In this document: positions 47,329 through 56,655 of the stretch, piece after piece
Position numbering within the stretch: position 1 is the stretch's first letter
Layout: every line of letters begins with the position of its first letter
NCBI RefSeq assembly: GCF_000422765.1
Contig: NZ_AUGR01000002.1
Location: forward strand, 358,796 to 422,795
From: Neptunomonas japonica DSM 18939
GTDB taxonomy: Bacteria; Pseudomonadota; Gammaproteobacteria; Pseudomonadales; Balneatricaceae
DNA: 64,000 bases
Direction: 5' to 3'
The notes under the pieces: generated by a model
Told to the model about the DNA's origin: nothing
Databases searched by the model: none
The model's input: only the letters and a program-made list of their open reading frames with translations
Program-made: the position numbers and the translations under genes

Positions 47329-48744
47329 ATGGCGCTTATACAAAGAACTCATGGTGAAGAACAACCATATTGGGGGTTTGGACCTTTCAAAATTCGTTTG
47401 CCCGGTGTTCATTACCGCATTGAGATGCCTGAGGTTATTCAGGGATTAGTGATGTTTGTAGTGGGGTTGGCAATAATCCCGCTGCTAGAAAAATATTTAG
47501 GTATGCCTTATGAGGCTGCTTTGGCGTTCACTTTTATTGCTGGGGTGGGTTACATTTTACCAGCAATGCTGGGGGTGCCATTAGTACCCGGCTGGATTAC
47601 TCCGGCGATACCGGTTGTATTGCTTTATCTTAACGGCTTTGAACCTGGGCCAGAGGCGATTAAAGCGTTGTTCGCGTTGCAAATCGAAGTCACGCTAATT
47701 TTCTTAATACTGGGTATGACCGGTTGGGGCTCTAAACTGGTCGATGTTATTCCTAACTCTTTGAAGTCAGGAATAATCATTGGTGCAGGTATAGCCGCAA
47801 TGATGGGTGAGTTAAAAGTGGGTGGGCGTATTGATGCAACCCCGTATTCGCTGATTTTCGGTTCAATTATCTCTGCTTATGTGTTGTTCTCTCTGTCATT
47901 TAAAAATGTTCTCGACAGTAACCCCTTAGCTAAAAAGATTGCTAACTTCGGTATGGTGCCGGGAATGCTAATTGCTATGGTTATTGGTTGGGGTGTGGGT
48001 GAATACCCAATGCCAGAGATTGAATGGGGCATTACTGATCCAAACTTTACACTGATGTTGGATTACTTGGTATTTTCGACAGGGTTCCCTGATTGGGACG
48101 TTTATTTGTTGGCTATACCAACAGCAATAATCGCTTATGTAATTGCTTTTGGTGACATTATTGTTGGTTTTACGCTGGTGAAGCGTGTAGACCATATACG
48201 TGATGATGAGAAAATTGAGACTGACATAGACCGCGTTCATTTGGTCACTGCTTTGCGTAATGGTATGCATGCATTCTTAGCTCCTTGGCCTGCACTGGCT
48301 GGTCCTCTATGGACAGCTGCTCATGCTACTGTTGCTGAGCGCTATGCAATGGGTCGCAAGGCAATGGATTCAATCTATAGTGGTGGCGGTACGTTCTGGA
48401 TTACTGGCTTAGTGGCATTGTTTATATTGCCGTTAGTTACCTTGTTCAAACCCGTTCTTCCTATTGCTCTTTCACTCACGCTCGTATTGACTGCTTATAT
48501 TTGTATTATGGTTGGAATGGAGCAGTTGAAGAACTCAACTGAGCGTGGTGTTGCAGGTATTGTAGCCGTAACACTCGCAATGCCTGATCCAAAATCGACA
48601 GTGTTTGCTGTAGTGATCGGGTTGGTATTGTACTTCTTGATTGAGCGTCCGCGATTGCTAGGTAAGCATGACCCAGCTGATGAAATTATTTTTGCTGATC
48701 CAGTAGAAGATAAAGCGAAAGAATCTCAAACAGAGAAAGCATAA
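47329..48744 (+). CDS. SLC23/NCS2-like membrane permease
   Basis: A 471-residue integral membrane protein with about 12-14 helices, resembling the xanthine/uracil permease fold, with GYILPAMLGVPLVPGWITPAIPVVL near the N-terminus and FGDIIVGFTLVKRVDHIRDDEKIETDIDR in a central loop. The usual NCS2 signature is not exact, so the substrate (nucleobase, organic acid or other) is open. ATG 47329 is chosen because AGG lies 8 bp upstream; GTG 47320 is in frame. A long leader with an inverted repeat precedes it. A terminator follows. Confidence 0.7.
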   Translation: MALIQRTHGEEQPYWGFGPFKIRLPGVHYRIEMPEVIQGLVMFVVGLAIIPLLEKYLGMPYEAALAFTFIAGVGYILPAMLGVPLVPGWITPAIPVVLLYLNGFEPGPEAIKALFALQIEVTLIFLILGMTGWGSKLVDVIPNSLKSGIIIGAGIAAMMGELKVGGRIDATPYSLIFGSIISAYVLFSLSFKNVLDSNPLAKKIANFGMVPGMLIAMVIGWGVGEYPMPEIEWGITDPNFTLMLDYLVFSTGFPDWDVYLLAIPTAIIAYVIAFGDIIVGFTLVKRVDHIRDDEKIETDIDRVHLVTALRNGMHAFLAPWPALAGPLWTAAHATVAERYAMGRKAMDSIYSGGGTFWITGLVALFILPLVTLFKPVLPIALSLTLVLTAYICIMVGMEQLKNSTERGVAGIVAVTLAMPDPKSTVFAVVIGLVLYFLIERPRLLGKHDPADEIIFADPVEDKAKESQTEKA

Positions 48745-48772
48745 CTGAATAGCTCGTTGTCTAGTACATAAT

Positions 48773-48802
48773 AAAAAGCCCGGAAATGTCCGGGCTTTTT
48801 TG
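48773..48802 (+). terminator. Intrinsic terminator after the permease gene
   Basis: AAAAAGCCCGGA and TCCGGGCTTTTT form a 12-bp perfect stem with an AATG loop and a T run. Confidence 0.92.
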
Positions 48803-48859
48803 TTGGGATAGTATAGTGAGTTGTGTTTATTCTTATGACTGCTGTTTCTCGTAATCTTT

Positions 48860-49339
48860 TTAGTGGTGTTTGCCACGCCCTTCTCCAAAGCGTGCACGCA
48901 TGTCTTCAAATTTGCTTATTTGTTCTGCGGTTAGAATTTTTGCCATTTCAGCTTTCATATATACTTGCTGCTCTATCTTGCTCACAGCCATGTTGGCGGC
49001 TGCTTTCTTTGTTTTAGCCAGTTGCTGGTCGTAGTCAGCAGCATTTGGGTCTAAGTCACGTGTTGCCTTGTGTAAGGTGCGCATTTGGGTGTGCATCTCC
49101 TGGCGCTGTTCGTGTTTGCTAGAAAAAAGTTTTTGAACTTCCTCTTGTTGTGAATCACTTAGCCCAAGCTTCTTAGACATTTTTTTTACCATGTAGTTAG
49201 AGCGATCCTTTTGAGCATGCTTCTCCATCTTGCCATCACGATCACATTTGCTAAACCCATCATGTTGCATGCCTGCAATGACAGTAGTTCCAACGAGTAG
49301 TGCGGGTAAAGTGAGCAGCGCAATAGTTAGCTTTTTCAT
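48860..49339 (-). CDS. Spy/CpxP-family periplasmic protein
   Basis: A 159-residue secreted protein with a signal peptide (residues 1-22, ending VIAG) and two LTxxQ-type motifs, LSDSQQEEV near residue 61 and LTAEQISKF near 139, on a helical, charged body. Spy and CpxP act as periplasmic chaperones and, for CpxP, as a brake on the CpxA kinase. It is divergent from the response regulator and kinase genes, with CpxR-type boxes between them, as in E. coli cpxP-cpxRA. Confidence 0.85.
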   Translation of the reverse strand: MKKLTIALLTLPALLVGTTVIAGMQHDGFSKCDRDGKMEKHAQKDRSNYMVKKMSKKLGLSDSQQEEVQKLFSSKHEQRQEMHTQMRTLHKATRDLDPNAADYDQQLAKTKKAAANMAVSKIEQQVYMKAEMAKILTAEQISKFEDMRARFGEGRGKHH

Positions 49340-49384
49340 TGTGTGTCTCCGGTGTTTTAAATTGATGGAGCTATTGTGCGCCGA

Positions 49385-49426
49385 GTAAATGCAAAGTTGG
49401 GTTGAGAGGGTGTAAAGTTAGGTAAA
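49385..49426. promoter_or_regulatory. CpxR-type box between spy/cpxP-like and cpxR-like genes
   Basis: GTAAA at 49412-49416 and again at 49422-49426 are separated by exactly 5 bp, the GTAAA-N5-GTAAA consensus of CpxR. A further single GTAAA lies at 49385-49389. The box is placed to control both the divergent chaperone gene and the regulator operon. Confidence 0.7.
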
Positions 49427-49489
49427 GGCTTAACGTAGAGGCTTTTTTGAAGGCTACAATAAGCACATAGATAGCGTGGAGTTGAGGGT

Positions 49490-50188
49490 ATGGGTGTGAG
49501 TCATATTTTGTTAGTTGATGATGACCAAGAATTAACGGAGTTACTGTCTGATTACCTTGAAGCAGAAGGTGTGAGGGTGAGTGTGTCTAATAGTGCTATG
49601 AATGCATTAGAGCGCTTACAAACAGAGGATGCTTTCGACCTTGCTGTTTTCGATATTATGATGCCCGAAATGTCTGGATTAGAGCTTTTGCAGCAGTTGA
49701 GACCAGGCTTTCAGCTTCCCGTTATTATGCTTACTGGACGCGGCGGAGATATTGATCGCATTCTGGGGTTAGAGATGGGAGCTGATGATTATCTGTCCAA
49801 ACCCTGCAACCCACGAGAGCTGCTGGCACGTATCCGTGCTGTTTTACGCCGAGCGAAGCAACCTGAACCGAGTGTTGCGAATATTCTTAAACATGGAAAG
49901 ATTGAGCTAGATCCCTCTAAGCGAGAAGTATTGATTGATACGCGTGTAGTCGATCTGACAAGTGCTGAATTTAATGTGTTGTACCAGTTTATGCAGCGAC
50001 CAGGTGAAATACTGAGTAAGTCGGAACTTACAGAGAAAGTTTTGCACCGCCCACTCACCGCATATGATAGAGCTATTGATGTGCATGTTAGCCGTGTCAG
50101 ACAAAAGATAGCATCTTGTGCTGGTCCACAAGATCTCATTAAAACGGTCAGAGGAGAGGGTTATCTGCTCGTGAGAGATAGTGCATGA
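49490..50188 (+). CDS. cpxR: CpxR-like response regulator
   Basis: A 232-residue OmpR-family regulator. The receiver has the phospho-acceptor Asp55 in FDIMMPEMSG and Lys104 in DYLSKPCNPRELLARI; the winged-helix domain occupies about 130-230 (LTSAEFNVLYQFMQRPGEILSKSEL, AIDVHVSRVRQKI). The CpxR assignment rests on the divergent spy/cpxP-like gene and the perfect CpxR box. It overlaps the kinase gene by 4 bp. Confidence 0.85.
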   Translation: MGVSHILLVDDDQELTELLSDYLEAEGVRVSVSNSAMNALERLQTEDAFDLAVFDIMMPEMSGLELLQQLRPGFQLPVIMLTGRGGDIDRILGLEMGADDYLSKPCNPRELLARIRAVLRRAKQPEPSVANILKHGKIELDPSKREVLIDTRVVDLTSAEFNVLYQFMQRPGEILSKSELTEKVLHRPLTAYDRAIDVHVSRVRQKIASCAGPQDLIKTVRGEGYLLVRDSA

Positions 50189-51507
50189 AGTTTTTTAAGC
50201 GCTTATTCTGGAAAATATTCCTGTCTTTTTGGCTTGCTAGCTTAAGTGTTATTTTGGTTACTGTTTTGGTGGTGGGAGAAATAACAGAACGAGATAAGCT
50301 CGCAGAAGTGTTTGAATATAAAGCACGGGCACAAGCTGAAAAAATTATTACCCGTTTTGAAATGGGGGCTTCACGCTTGCCCAGAGAATCGAGGCGAGAT
50401 CATGACAAAAAAAAATCGGATCACCATCGGTTTAATAAACCTCCTAGGTTTCTTCCCCTGCAAATAAGAACCGCTCAAGGGGAGTTGGTTTTTGGGAAAA
50501 AACAATTTAATACACTGGATACTCCTTTATCGTTCGAACTGATCTCTGCGTCTGGAAAAACATACATTATTACAGCCATGTTGGATCCTATTAGCAGTCA
50601 CTTTTCTCGATTGCAGGCATTTCTTTTTTCTATTCAAGCTGTCTTAGTGCTCATTGCTTCGGCATTAGCTAGTTTGCTATTGACGGTCATTGTTGTCAGG
50701 CCTGTTAATAAGTTGAGAGAGTATGTGGAGCAGTTACATGGGGGGCAACTTAGTGTACGTGTAGAGCCTACGCTGTTAAAACGTGGTGATGAAATTGGTG
50801 CGCTGGCGCGCGAGTTCAATCAAATGGCATCGTATGTAGAACACACATTGCAAGGCCAGCAGCGGTTATTACAGGATGTCTCGCATGAGCTGCGTGCGCC
50901 ATTAGCGCGTTTACAAGCGGCTGTAGGGCTGGCAGAGCAACAACTGGGGCGCGATAGTAAAATTACCCAGCGGATGAACCTTGAATGTGAGCGTTTGAGC
51001 AAGCTTATCGATGAAGTTCTATCGCTTGCCCGGCTAGATAACTTAGAAACTCAAGATAGTGATTTTGATGTTGCACAAGTATTACAGCAAGAGTTAGATG
51101 ACCTTAAGTTTTCGCAAGCAGAAAGACGCATTACGGTGCAGAATAATTTACCCGCTTTTGCCTTGTGTAAAGGTAATCCTGAGCTGTTTACACGTGCACT
51201 TAGCAATGTTCTGGGTAATATTTTGAAGCACACAGAGGTGAATAGTGCTGTTGATGTGTCATTAGTGTTGGTGGGAAATAAACATATCCAAGTATGTGTG
51301 TGTGATTATGGTGAGGGTGTAAGCGAGTCGGCATTAGCATCATTGTTTGAGCCGTTTTTTCGCCATAATGGTAATGTAAAAGGGTTTGGCTTAGGTTTGA
51401 GTATTGCTAAACGTGCTGTAGAGCGTTTGCAGGGGCGTATCTGGGCAGCCAACGGTTCTGACCATGGGTTATGTGTAACTATTGAGTTGCCGTTATCTGC
51501 TAGTTAA
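50185..51507 (+). CDS. cpxA: CpxA-like sensor histidine kinase
   Basis: A 440-residue membrane kinase: two helices (about 10-32 and 150-175) bracketing a periplasmic loop with a basic, Lys/Arg/His-rich RRDHDKKKSDHHRF segment, HAMP, phospho-acceptor His234 in DVSHELRAPLARLQAA, and an ATP domain with NVLGNILKH, DYGEGV and GFGLGLSI. It senses envelope stress and phosphorylates the regulator encoded before it. Coupled by ATGA. Confidence 0.85.
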   Translation: MKFFKRLFWKIFLSFWLASLSVILVTVLVVGEITERDKLAEVFEYKARAQAEKIITRFEMGASRLPRESRRDHDKKKSDHHRFNKPPRFLPLQIRTAQGELVFGKKQFNTLDTPLSFELISASGKTYIITAMLDPISSHFSRLQAFLFSIQAVLVLIASALASLLLTVIVVRPVNKLREYVEQLHGGQLSVRVEPTLLKRGDEIGALAREFNQMASYVEHTLQGQQRLLQDVSHELRAPLARLQAAVGLAEQQLGRDSKITQRMNLECERLSKLIDEVLSLARLDNLETQDSDFDVAQVLQQELDDLKFSQAERRITVQNNLPAFALCKGNPELFTRALSNVLGNILKHTEVNSAVDVSLVLVGNKHIQVCVCDYGEGVSESALASLFEPFFRHNGNVKGFGLGLSIAKRAVERLQGRIWAANGSDHGLCVTIELPLSAS

Positions 51508-51523
51508 TACTGTGGGGTGGTTA

Positions 51524-53641
51524 TTATTGTAAGTGCTTATCATCCGGGACAAAAATTTGTTTGTCAGTGAACACTCCGGTGTTTTCATCAAGAGCGCATA
51601 ACAACTCATCAATAGGTAACGGTGCGCTGTAAAGGTTGCCTTGCCCTGAGAAGCAGTGATGGCTTAATAAAAATTGTTGCTGTTCCTGGGATGCGATGCC
51701 TTCTGCATGTGCTGTGATACCAAGCTTTTTTGCCATCATGATAGCGGTTGACGTGATAACAGCACTGTCGTGATCGTTAGGTAGTTTTTGGATAAAGCTC
51801 AGATCCACTTTTAAATAATCAATAGGCATTTTCTGTAGCAGCTCTAGTGAAACAAAATCAGTCCCAAAGTCATCTAAAGCTAGCCCGACCCCCATACCTT
51901 TAATCTGCTGCATCGCATCGACTATCTGTGAAGTGTTGTGCAGTGACAGGCTGCCACTAATATCTAGTGTTAGCTTTTCTGCTAAAAAAGGCATCTCGTG
52001 TAATACGTCATGTAGTGTTGTTATTAAAGAGAAGCCTTTGAGCTGGAGGTGAGAGATGTTGATTGAAAGTGAAAGGTAGGGATATCCAGCTAGGTGTAAC
52101 TGTGTCATCAACATGGCAGACTTTCTCAGTACCCATTTCCCTAAGGGTATAATCAGTCCTGTTTCTTCTGCGCGTTTTATAAATTCTGTAGTGGGGATGT
52201 CGCCTTCAATGGGGTGGTGCCAGCGTGTCAGTGCTTCTAACCCCGTTATTCTCCCCGTGCGTAAGTCTATTAAAGGCTGAAAAACCAGTGATAGCTCTTC
52301 ATGTTCGATGGCGTGACGAAGATCAAGCTCAAGAGATAAGGCTCTTTTTGACTCAAAATCCATATGTGGTTTAAAAAAGGCAAATGTATTACGGCCTATG
52401 CGTTTTGCTTCGTACATGGCTAAATCTGCATTTCTTAACAGGTCACTAGCTTCATCGCCATCCGTATGTATCAGCGTAATTCCTAGGCTTACAGTAATGG
52501 TGATTTCGTGTGAGCCAACTTGAAGCGGTTGAGCAAGTAGCTCAATAACTTCTGCCGCTAAATGTTCAAGCGTGCTTGGATTTTTGACCTGAGTAACCAG
52601 CAGGGTGAACTCGTCACCACCAAGGCGAAATGCCGTGTAGTGCTCATTGCTACAAAAGCGTAATCGGTTTGCAACAGCAATCAGCAGCTGGTCACCTGCA
52701 TCATGCCCTAAGGTATCGTTAACCTGCTTGAAGTGGTCTAGGTCGAGTAAAAATAAAGCACTACTTAGTGTCTCAGGAGTAGCGATAAGGCGATTGAGTT
52801 CGTCCCTAAACTTGCGCCGATTTCCTAATGTTGTTAACGGATCAAAAAAGGCCAGCTGTTCCATCTGACCTTCATGTTCTTTAATTTGCGATATATCATC
52901 ACTGACAGAAACAATGCTTATTAACGAACCGCTTTTGTCGATAATGGGGGCGATGGATTGATAAGCCCAATAAAATGAGCCATTTTTTTTGCGGTTGATT
53001 AAAGAGCCACGCCAAGGTTTGTTAGCAAGAATACAGCTCCACAAATTTTTATATGTCTCATCGGACGTTTGCCCAGAGCGCAATATTGCTGGAGTGTTGC
53101 CTAGTAGTTCATCAAGCGGATAACCAGTTATATCGCTCAATCGTGCGTTGGCATATTCAATAGCGCCGTTAGCGTCAGTGATCATCACTGCGCTTCCGCT
53201 ATTCTCAACAGCATAAGAAAGCTTTTTGATTTCAAGTAATTGGTCAATACTATCGCTAATTTCTGAAACAATAATGATTGCAGCAATAGTTTTATTGGCA
53301 TCGTCCTTTATTGCAGATACAGAGACCGATGCTGTAAAGAATGCGTTGTCTTTTTTTAGTAAATTTCGTTTTAGTTTGTAGTTGTCAATTTGCTCATCAA
53401 ACAGAGCAGCTAATCGTGTTAGTGTGCACTTGTGTAGTTTCTTTTCGCATAACAGTAAAAATGATTCTCCTGAAAGATGCTGAGAGTCATAGCCTAGGGT
53501 GTCAGCGAAGGTGCGATTAACTAGTAAGAAGTCCCCATTTCTTTGGATGCAGGCAACAGCAATTTTAGCATCACTAAAAGGCTTGAAGATGTTGTTGACC
53601 AAGGATGTGTGATCAGGAGAGGTATCATTGCCTTTGATCAT
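51524..53641 (-). CDS. PAS-PAS-GGDEF-EAL protein
   Basis: A 705-residue cytoplasmic c-di-GMP protein: two PAS domains (about 20-130 and 140-255), GGDEF (about 265-430) with an intact FRLGGDEFTLLV motif, and EAL (about 440-690) with LEALTRWHHP and DDFGTDFVSLELL. Both active sites look complete, so it could be bifunctional, with PAS input deciding. It converges on the cpxA-like gene with 16 bp between stops. No membrane helix. Confidence 0.92.
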   Translation of the reverse strand: MIKGNDTSPDHTSLVNNIFKPFSDAKIAVACIQRNGDFLLVNRTFADTLGYDSQHLSGESFLLLCEKKLHKCTLTRLAALFDEQIDNYKLKRNLLKKDNAFFTASVSVSAIKDDANKTIAAIIIVSEISDSIDQLLEIKKLSYAVENSGSAVMITDANGAIEYANARLSDITGYPLDELLGNTPAILRSGQTSDETYKNLWSCILANKPWRGSLINRKKNGSFYWAYQSIAPIIDKSGSLISIVSVSDDISQIKEHEGQMEQLAFFDPLTTLGNRRKFRDELNRLIATPETLSSALFLLDLDHFKQVNDTLGHDAGDQLLIAVANRLRFCSNEHYTAFRLGGDEFTLLVTQVKNPSTLEHLAAEVIELLAQPLQVGSHEITITVSLGITLIHTDGDEASDLLRNADLAMYEAKRIGRNTFAFFKPHMDFESKRALSLELDLRHAIEHEELSLVFQPLIDLRTGRITGLEALTRWHHPIEGDIPTTEFIKRAEETGLIIPLGKWVLRKSAMLMTQLHLAGYPYLSLSINISHLQLKGFSLITTLHDVLHEMPFLAEKLTLDISGSLSLHNTSQIVDAMQQIKGMGVGLALDDFGTDFVSLELLQKMPIDYLKVDLSFIQKLPNDHDSAVITSTAIMMAKKLGITAHAEGIASQEQQQFLLSHHCFSGQGNLYSAPLPIDELLCALDENTGVFTDKQIFVPDDKHLQ

Positions 53642-53763
53642 AGAAAGTACATGGGAATAGAGTATCCAGAGGCGTAAAAGGGATAGTATAGGGTTTACGC
53701 TTATTGATACGCTGATTCATGTCAATGAAAGCGTCTCTATGTTTCTACTTTTATTGAGGCATT

Positions 53764-53788
53764 AAAAAAGCACCTAATTAGGTGCTTT
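53764..53788 (-). terminator. Intrinsic terminator after the second glnK
   Basis: AAAGCACCT and AGGTGCTTT form a 9-bp perfect stem with an AATT loop; on the minus strand a T6 run follows. Confidence 0.88.
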
Positions 53789-53808
53789 AATATTTCACGC
53801 TAATGGTG

Positions 53809-54159
<351 letters not shown>

Positions 54160-54259
54160 TTAGTGTCGATTATCGTTACCGACTGTCGAGCATACTCAAA
54201 TAAGCTGGCGTCAGTATACCCACATTTATTAAGTTACGCATTGTCTGGGTGTAAAACAG

Positions 54260-54284
54260 AAAGGGTGCCGAAGCACCCTTTTTA
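54260..54284 (-). terminator. Hairpin between amtB and the second glnK
   Basis: AAGGGTGC and GCACCCTT form an 8-bp perfect stem (loop TTCG on the minus strand), 29 bp after amtB. The T-rich tail is interrupted, so read-through is likely. Confidence 0.65.
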
Positions 54285-54308
54285 GTGAGGTTTTACTGAT
54301 GTTACTCG

Positions 54309-55586
54309 TTATTTTCCTGCTGACTTGAACTCTGGGTAAGCTTCCATACCACATTCAGCGATATCCGCTCCCTCGTATTCTTCCTCTTCGCTGATGCGAA
54401 TACCCATAGCCGCTTTCAGGATAGACCAGACAATCAAGCTAGCGATGAACACCCAAGCAAAGATAGATACGATACCTAATAGCTGTGCTCCAAAGGCTGC
54501 ATCTGCATTGTTCAAAGGTACCGCTAGCAGTCCCCAGATACCCACAACACCATGTACTGATATTGCCCCCACAGGATCGTCAATGCGAATTTTATCTAGC
54601 GTCAATATTGAAAATACGACGATGACCCCGCCGACAGCGCCGATTACCGTAGAGCCTAGTGCAGTAGGTGATAAGGGGTCAGCAGTAATAGCGACTAGTC
54701 CAGCAAGTGCACCATTGAGCGCCATGGTTAAATCTGCTTTTTTGAATAGCAGGCGGGCAACAATAAGAGCAGCAATACAACCACCGGCTGCAGCCGCATT
54801 GGTATTAAGGAATACTTGAGCAACGGCGTTAGCGTCTTCTACATTTGATAGTTTTAGCTGTGATCCACCGTTAAAACCAAACCATCCCATCCAAAGGATA
54901 AATGTACCTAGTGTTGCCAGCGGTAGATTAGCACCAGGAATCGCATTGATAGATCCATTTTTCCCGTATTTACCTTTACGAGCGCCAAGTACGAGTACTC
55001 CAGCTAGTGCTGCAGAAGCACCTGCCATGTGGACAATACCTGAGCCTGCAAAATCAGAGAAACCTGCTTCACTAAGGAAGCCGCCACCCCATGTCCAGTA
55101 ACCTTCAACTGGATAGATGAAACCTGTCATGACGACTGCAAAAGCTAAAAATGCCCAAAGCTTCATACGTTCAGCGACAGCACCTGAGACAATAGACATC
55201 GCCGTTGCTACGAAAACGACTTGGAAAAAGAAGTCTGAACGTGAAGAGTAATAAGGTGCATCATCGCCGCCGGCTAGAACTGCATCAACACTGTTCTCGT
55301 CACCAATTAACGCGCCAATGTTTGGCAATATACCGCCAGCATCTGAGCTGTACATAATGAAATAACCACATAGCAAGTACATGGTGCAGGCAATAGCGTA
55401 CAGCGCAATATTCTTGGTCAAAATCTCAGTGGTGTTTTTTGCGCGAACTAAGCCTGCTTCCAGCATGGCGAAACCAGCCGCCATCCACATGACTAAAGCA
55501 CCACATATTAAGAAGTAGAAAGTATCTACTGCATATTTTAGCTGGGCTAGATCACCCGCTGTTGTATTTAATAATTCTTCCATCAC
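54309..55586 (-). CDS. amtB: Ammonium transporter AmtB
   Basis: A 425-residue channel with 11 predicted helices. The pore histidines lie in GSGIVHMAGASAALAG and GAISVHGVVGIWGLL; the FMLEAG-like FAMLEAGLVRAKNT segment and GGWMGWFGFNGGS-type FILWMGWFGFNGGS are typical. It moves ammonium into the cell and is closed by GlnK. A PII gene lies on each side of it. Confidence 0.96.
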   Translation of the reverse strand: MMEELLNTTAGDLAQLKYAVDTFYFLICGALVMWMAAGFAMLEAGLVRAKNTTEILTKNIALYAIACTMYLLCGYFIMYSSDAGGILPNIGALIGDENSVDAVLAGGDDAPYYSSRSDFFFQVVFVATAMSIVSGAVAERMKLWAFLAFAVVMTGFIYPVEGYWTWGGGFLSEAGFSDFAGSGIVHMAGASAALAGVLVLGARKGKYGKNGSINAIPGANLPLATLGTFILWMGWFGFNGGSQLKLSNVEDANAVAQVFLNTNAAAAGGCIAALIVARLLFKKADLTMALNGALAGLVAITADPLSPTALGSTVIGAVGGVIVVFSILTLDKIRIDDPVGAISVHGVVGIWGLLAVPLNNADAAFGAQLLGIVSIFAWVFIASLIVWSILKAAMGIRISEEEEYEGADIAECGMEAYPEFKSAGK

Positions 55587-55621
55587 ATCTGCCCTCCGTC
55601 AGGCTCGATACTTAATTCGGT

Positions 55622-55981
<360 letters not shown>

Positions 55982-55995
55982 CTATATGTTCATTG

Positions 55996-56010
55996 GCATT
56001 ATTTTGGTGC
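55996..56010. promoter_or_regulatory. NtrC-like site, promoter-proximal
   Basis: GCATT-N5-GGTGC matches the NtrC consensus GCACY-N5-GGTGC in eight of ten positions. It lies about 20-35 bp downstream of the predicted transcript start of the glnK operon, so it could be a weaker or repressing site. Confidence 0.4.
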
Positions 56011-56040
56011 CGATGATTATTAGTAAGTTATCTTCCCTAT

Positions 56041-56056
56041 AGCGAAACTTGTGCCT
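56041..56056 (-). promoter_or_regulatory. Candidate sigma-54 promoter of glnK-amtB-glnK
   Basis: On the minus strand AGGCACAAGTTTCGCT has GG and GC exactly 10 bp apart, as RpoN promoters require; the -24 element GGCAC is perfect and the -12 element reads TCGC instead of TTGC. It ends 81 bp before the glnK start. Confidence 0.55.
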
Positions 56057-56171
56057 TATTTTGTTAAGTCTTTTTAAAACAAATGGTTAGGTGGTATTTC
56101 GTTTGTTTTTTAACGAAATTTCGTATTTTTATATAAAAATTGAGAAGTTAACGTGCTCATTTGTTGTGCGC

Positions 56172-56186
56172 GCACTTCTTTGGTGC
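56172..56186. promoter_or_regulatory. NtrC enhancer-like site upstream of the sigma-54 promoter
   Basis: GCACTTCTTTGGTGC is an exact GCACY-N5-GGTGC match. It is about 115-145 bp upstream of the predicted promoter, the usual enhancer distance. It lies within the 347-bp noncoding stretch 55961-56307 between divergent glnK and ubiK. Confidence 0.6.
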
Positions 56187-56307
56187 GTGGTATTGGAAGG
56201 TGGGTGAGATGAAAAGTATAAGCGCAGTAATAGAAGGAAAAGGTTTCAGCCGCTATAGTGGATACAAAATACGAGATTTAAATTTTCTATCAATAGGGTT
56301 AGTTAAG

Positions 56308-56580
56308 ATGAATGAAAAAATTATAGAAGGCTTGTCGACGCAGTTCTCACAGATGATGAACACTTTCAATGGTGGCGCAGACCTCCCTGGACAGCAGCAA
56401 GTAAAGGTGTTTTTGCAATCTGCGCTTAGTAAAATGGACTTGGTTACGCGTGATGAATTTGATGCACAAGCAATCGTTTTAGGACGTACGCGAGAAAAAG
56501 TAGAACAGCTAGAAAAAGTATTAGCTGAAATTGAGAGCCGTCTTGACGCTCAGGAAAGCACAGATAAAAAAACAGACTAA
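56308..56580 (+). CDS. ubiK: Ubiquinone biosynthesis accessory factor UbiK
   Basis: A 90-residue BMFP-family protein: an amphipathic N-terminal helix (IEGLSTQFSQMMNTF) and a C-terminal coiled coil (FDAQAIVLGRTREKVEQLEKVLAEIESRLDAQ). UbiK helps assemble the aerobic ubiquinone pathway. The frame is open from 56161, but those residues are not family-like and contain the NtrC site, and AGGG precedes ATG 56308, so the later start is chosen. Confidence 0.93.
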   Translation: MNEKIIEGLSTQFSQMMNTFNGGADLPGQQQVKVFLQSALSKMDLVTRDEFDAQAIVLGRTREKVEQLEKVLAEIESRLDAQESTDKKTD

Positions 56581-56655
56581 TCTAAACTATGTGCCCCATA
56601 TAGGCTTGATGAAAGTGCACAGTGTAAATAAGGTTTTCATTCAAAGGGACAAATA

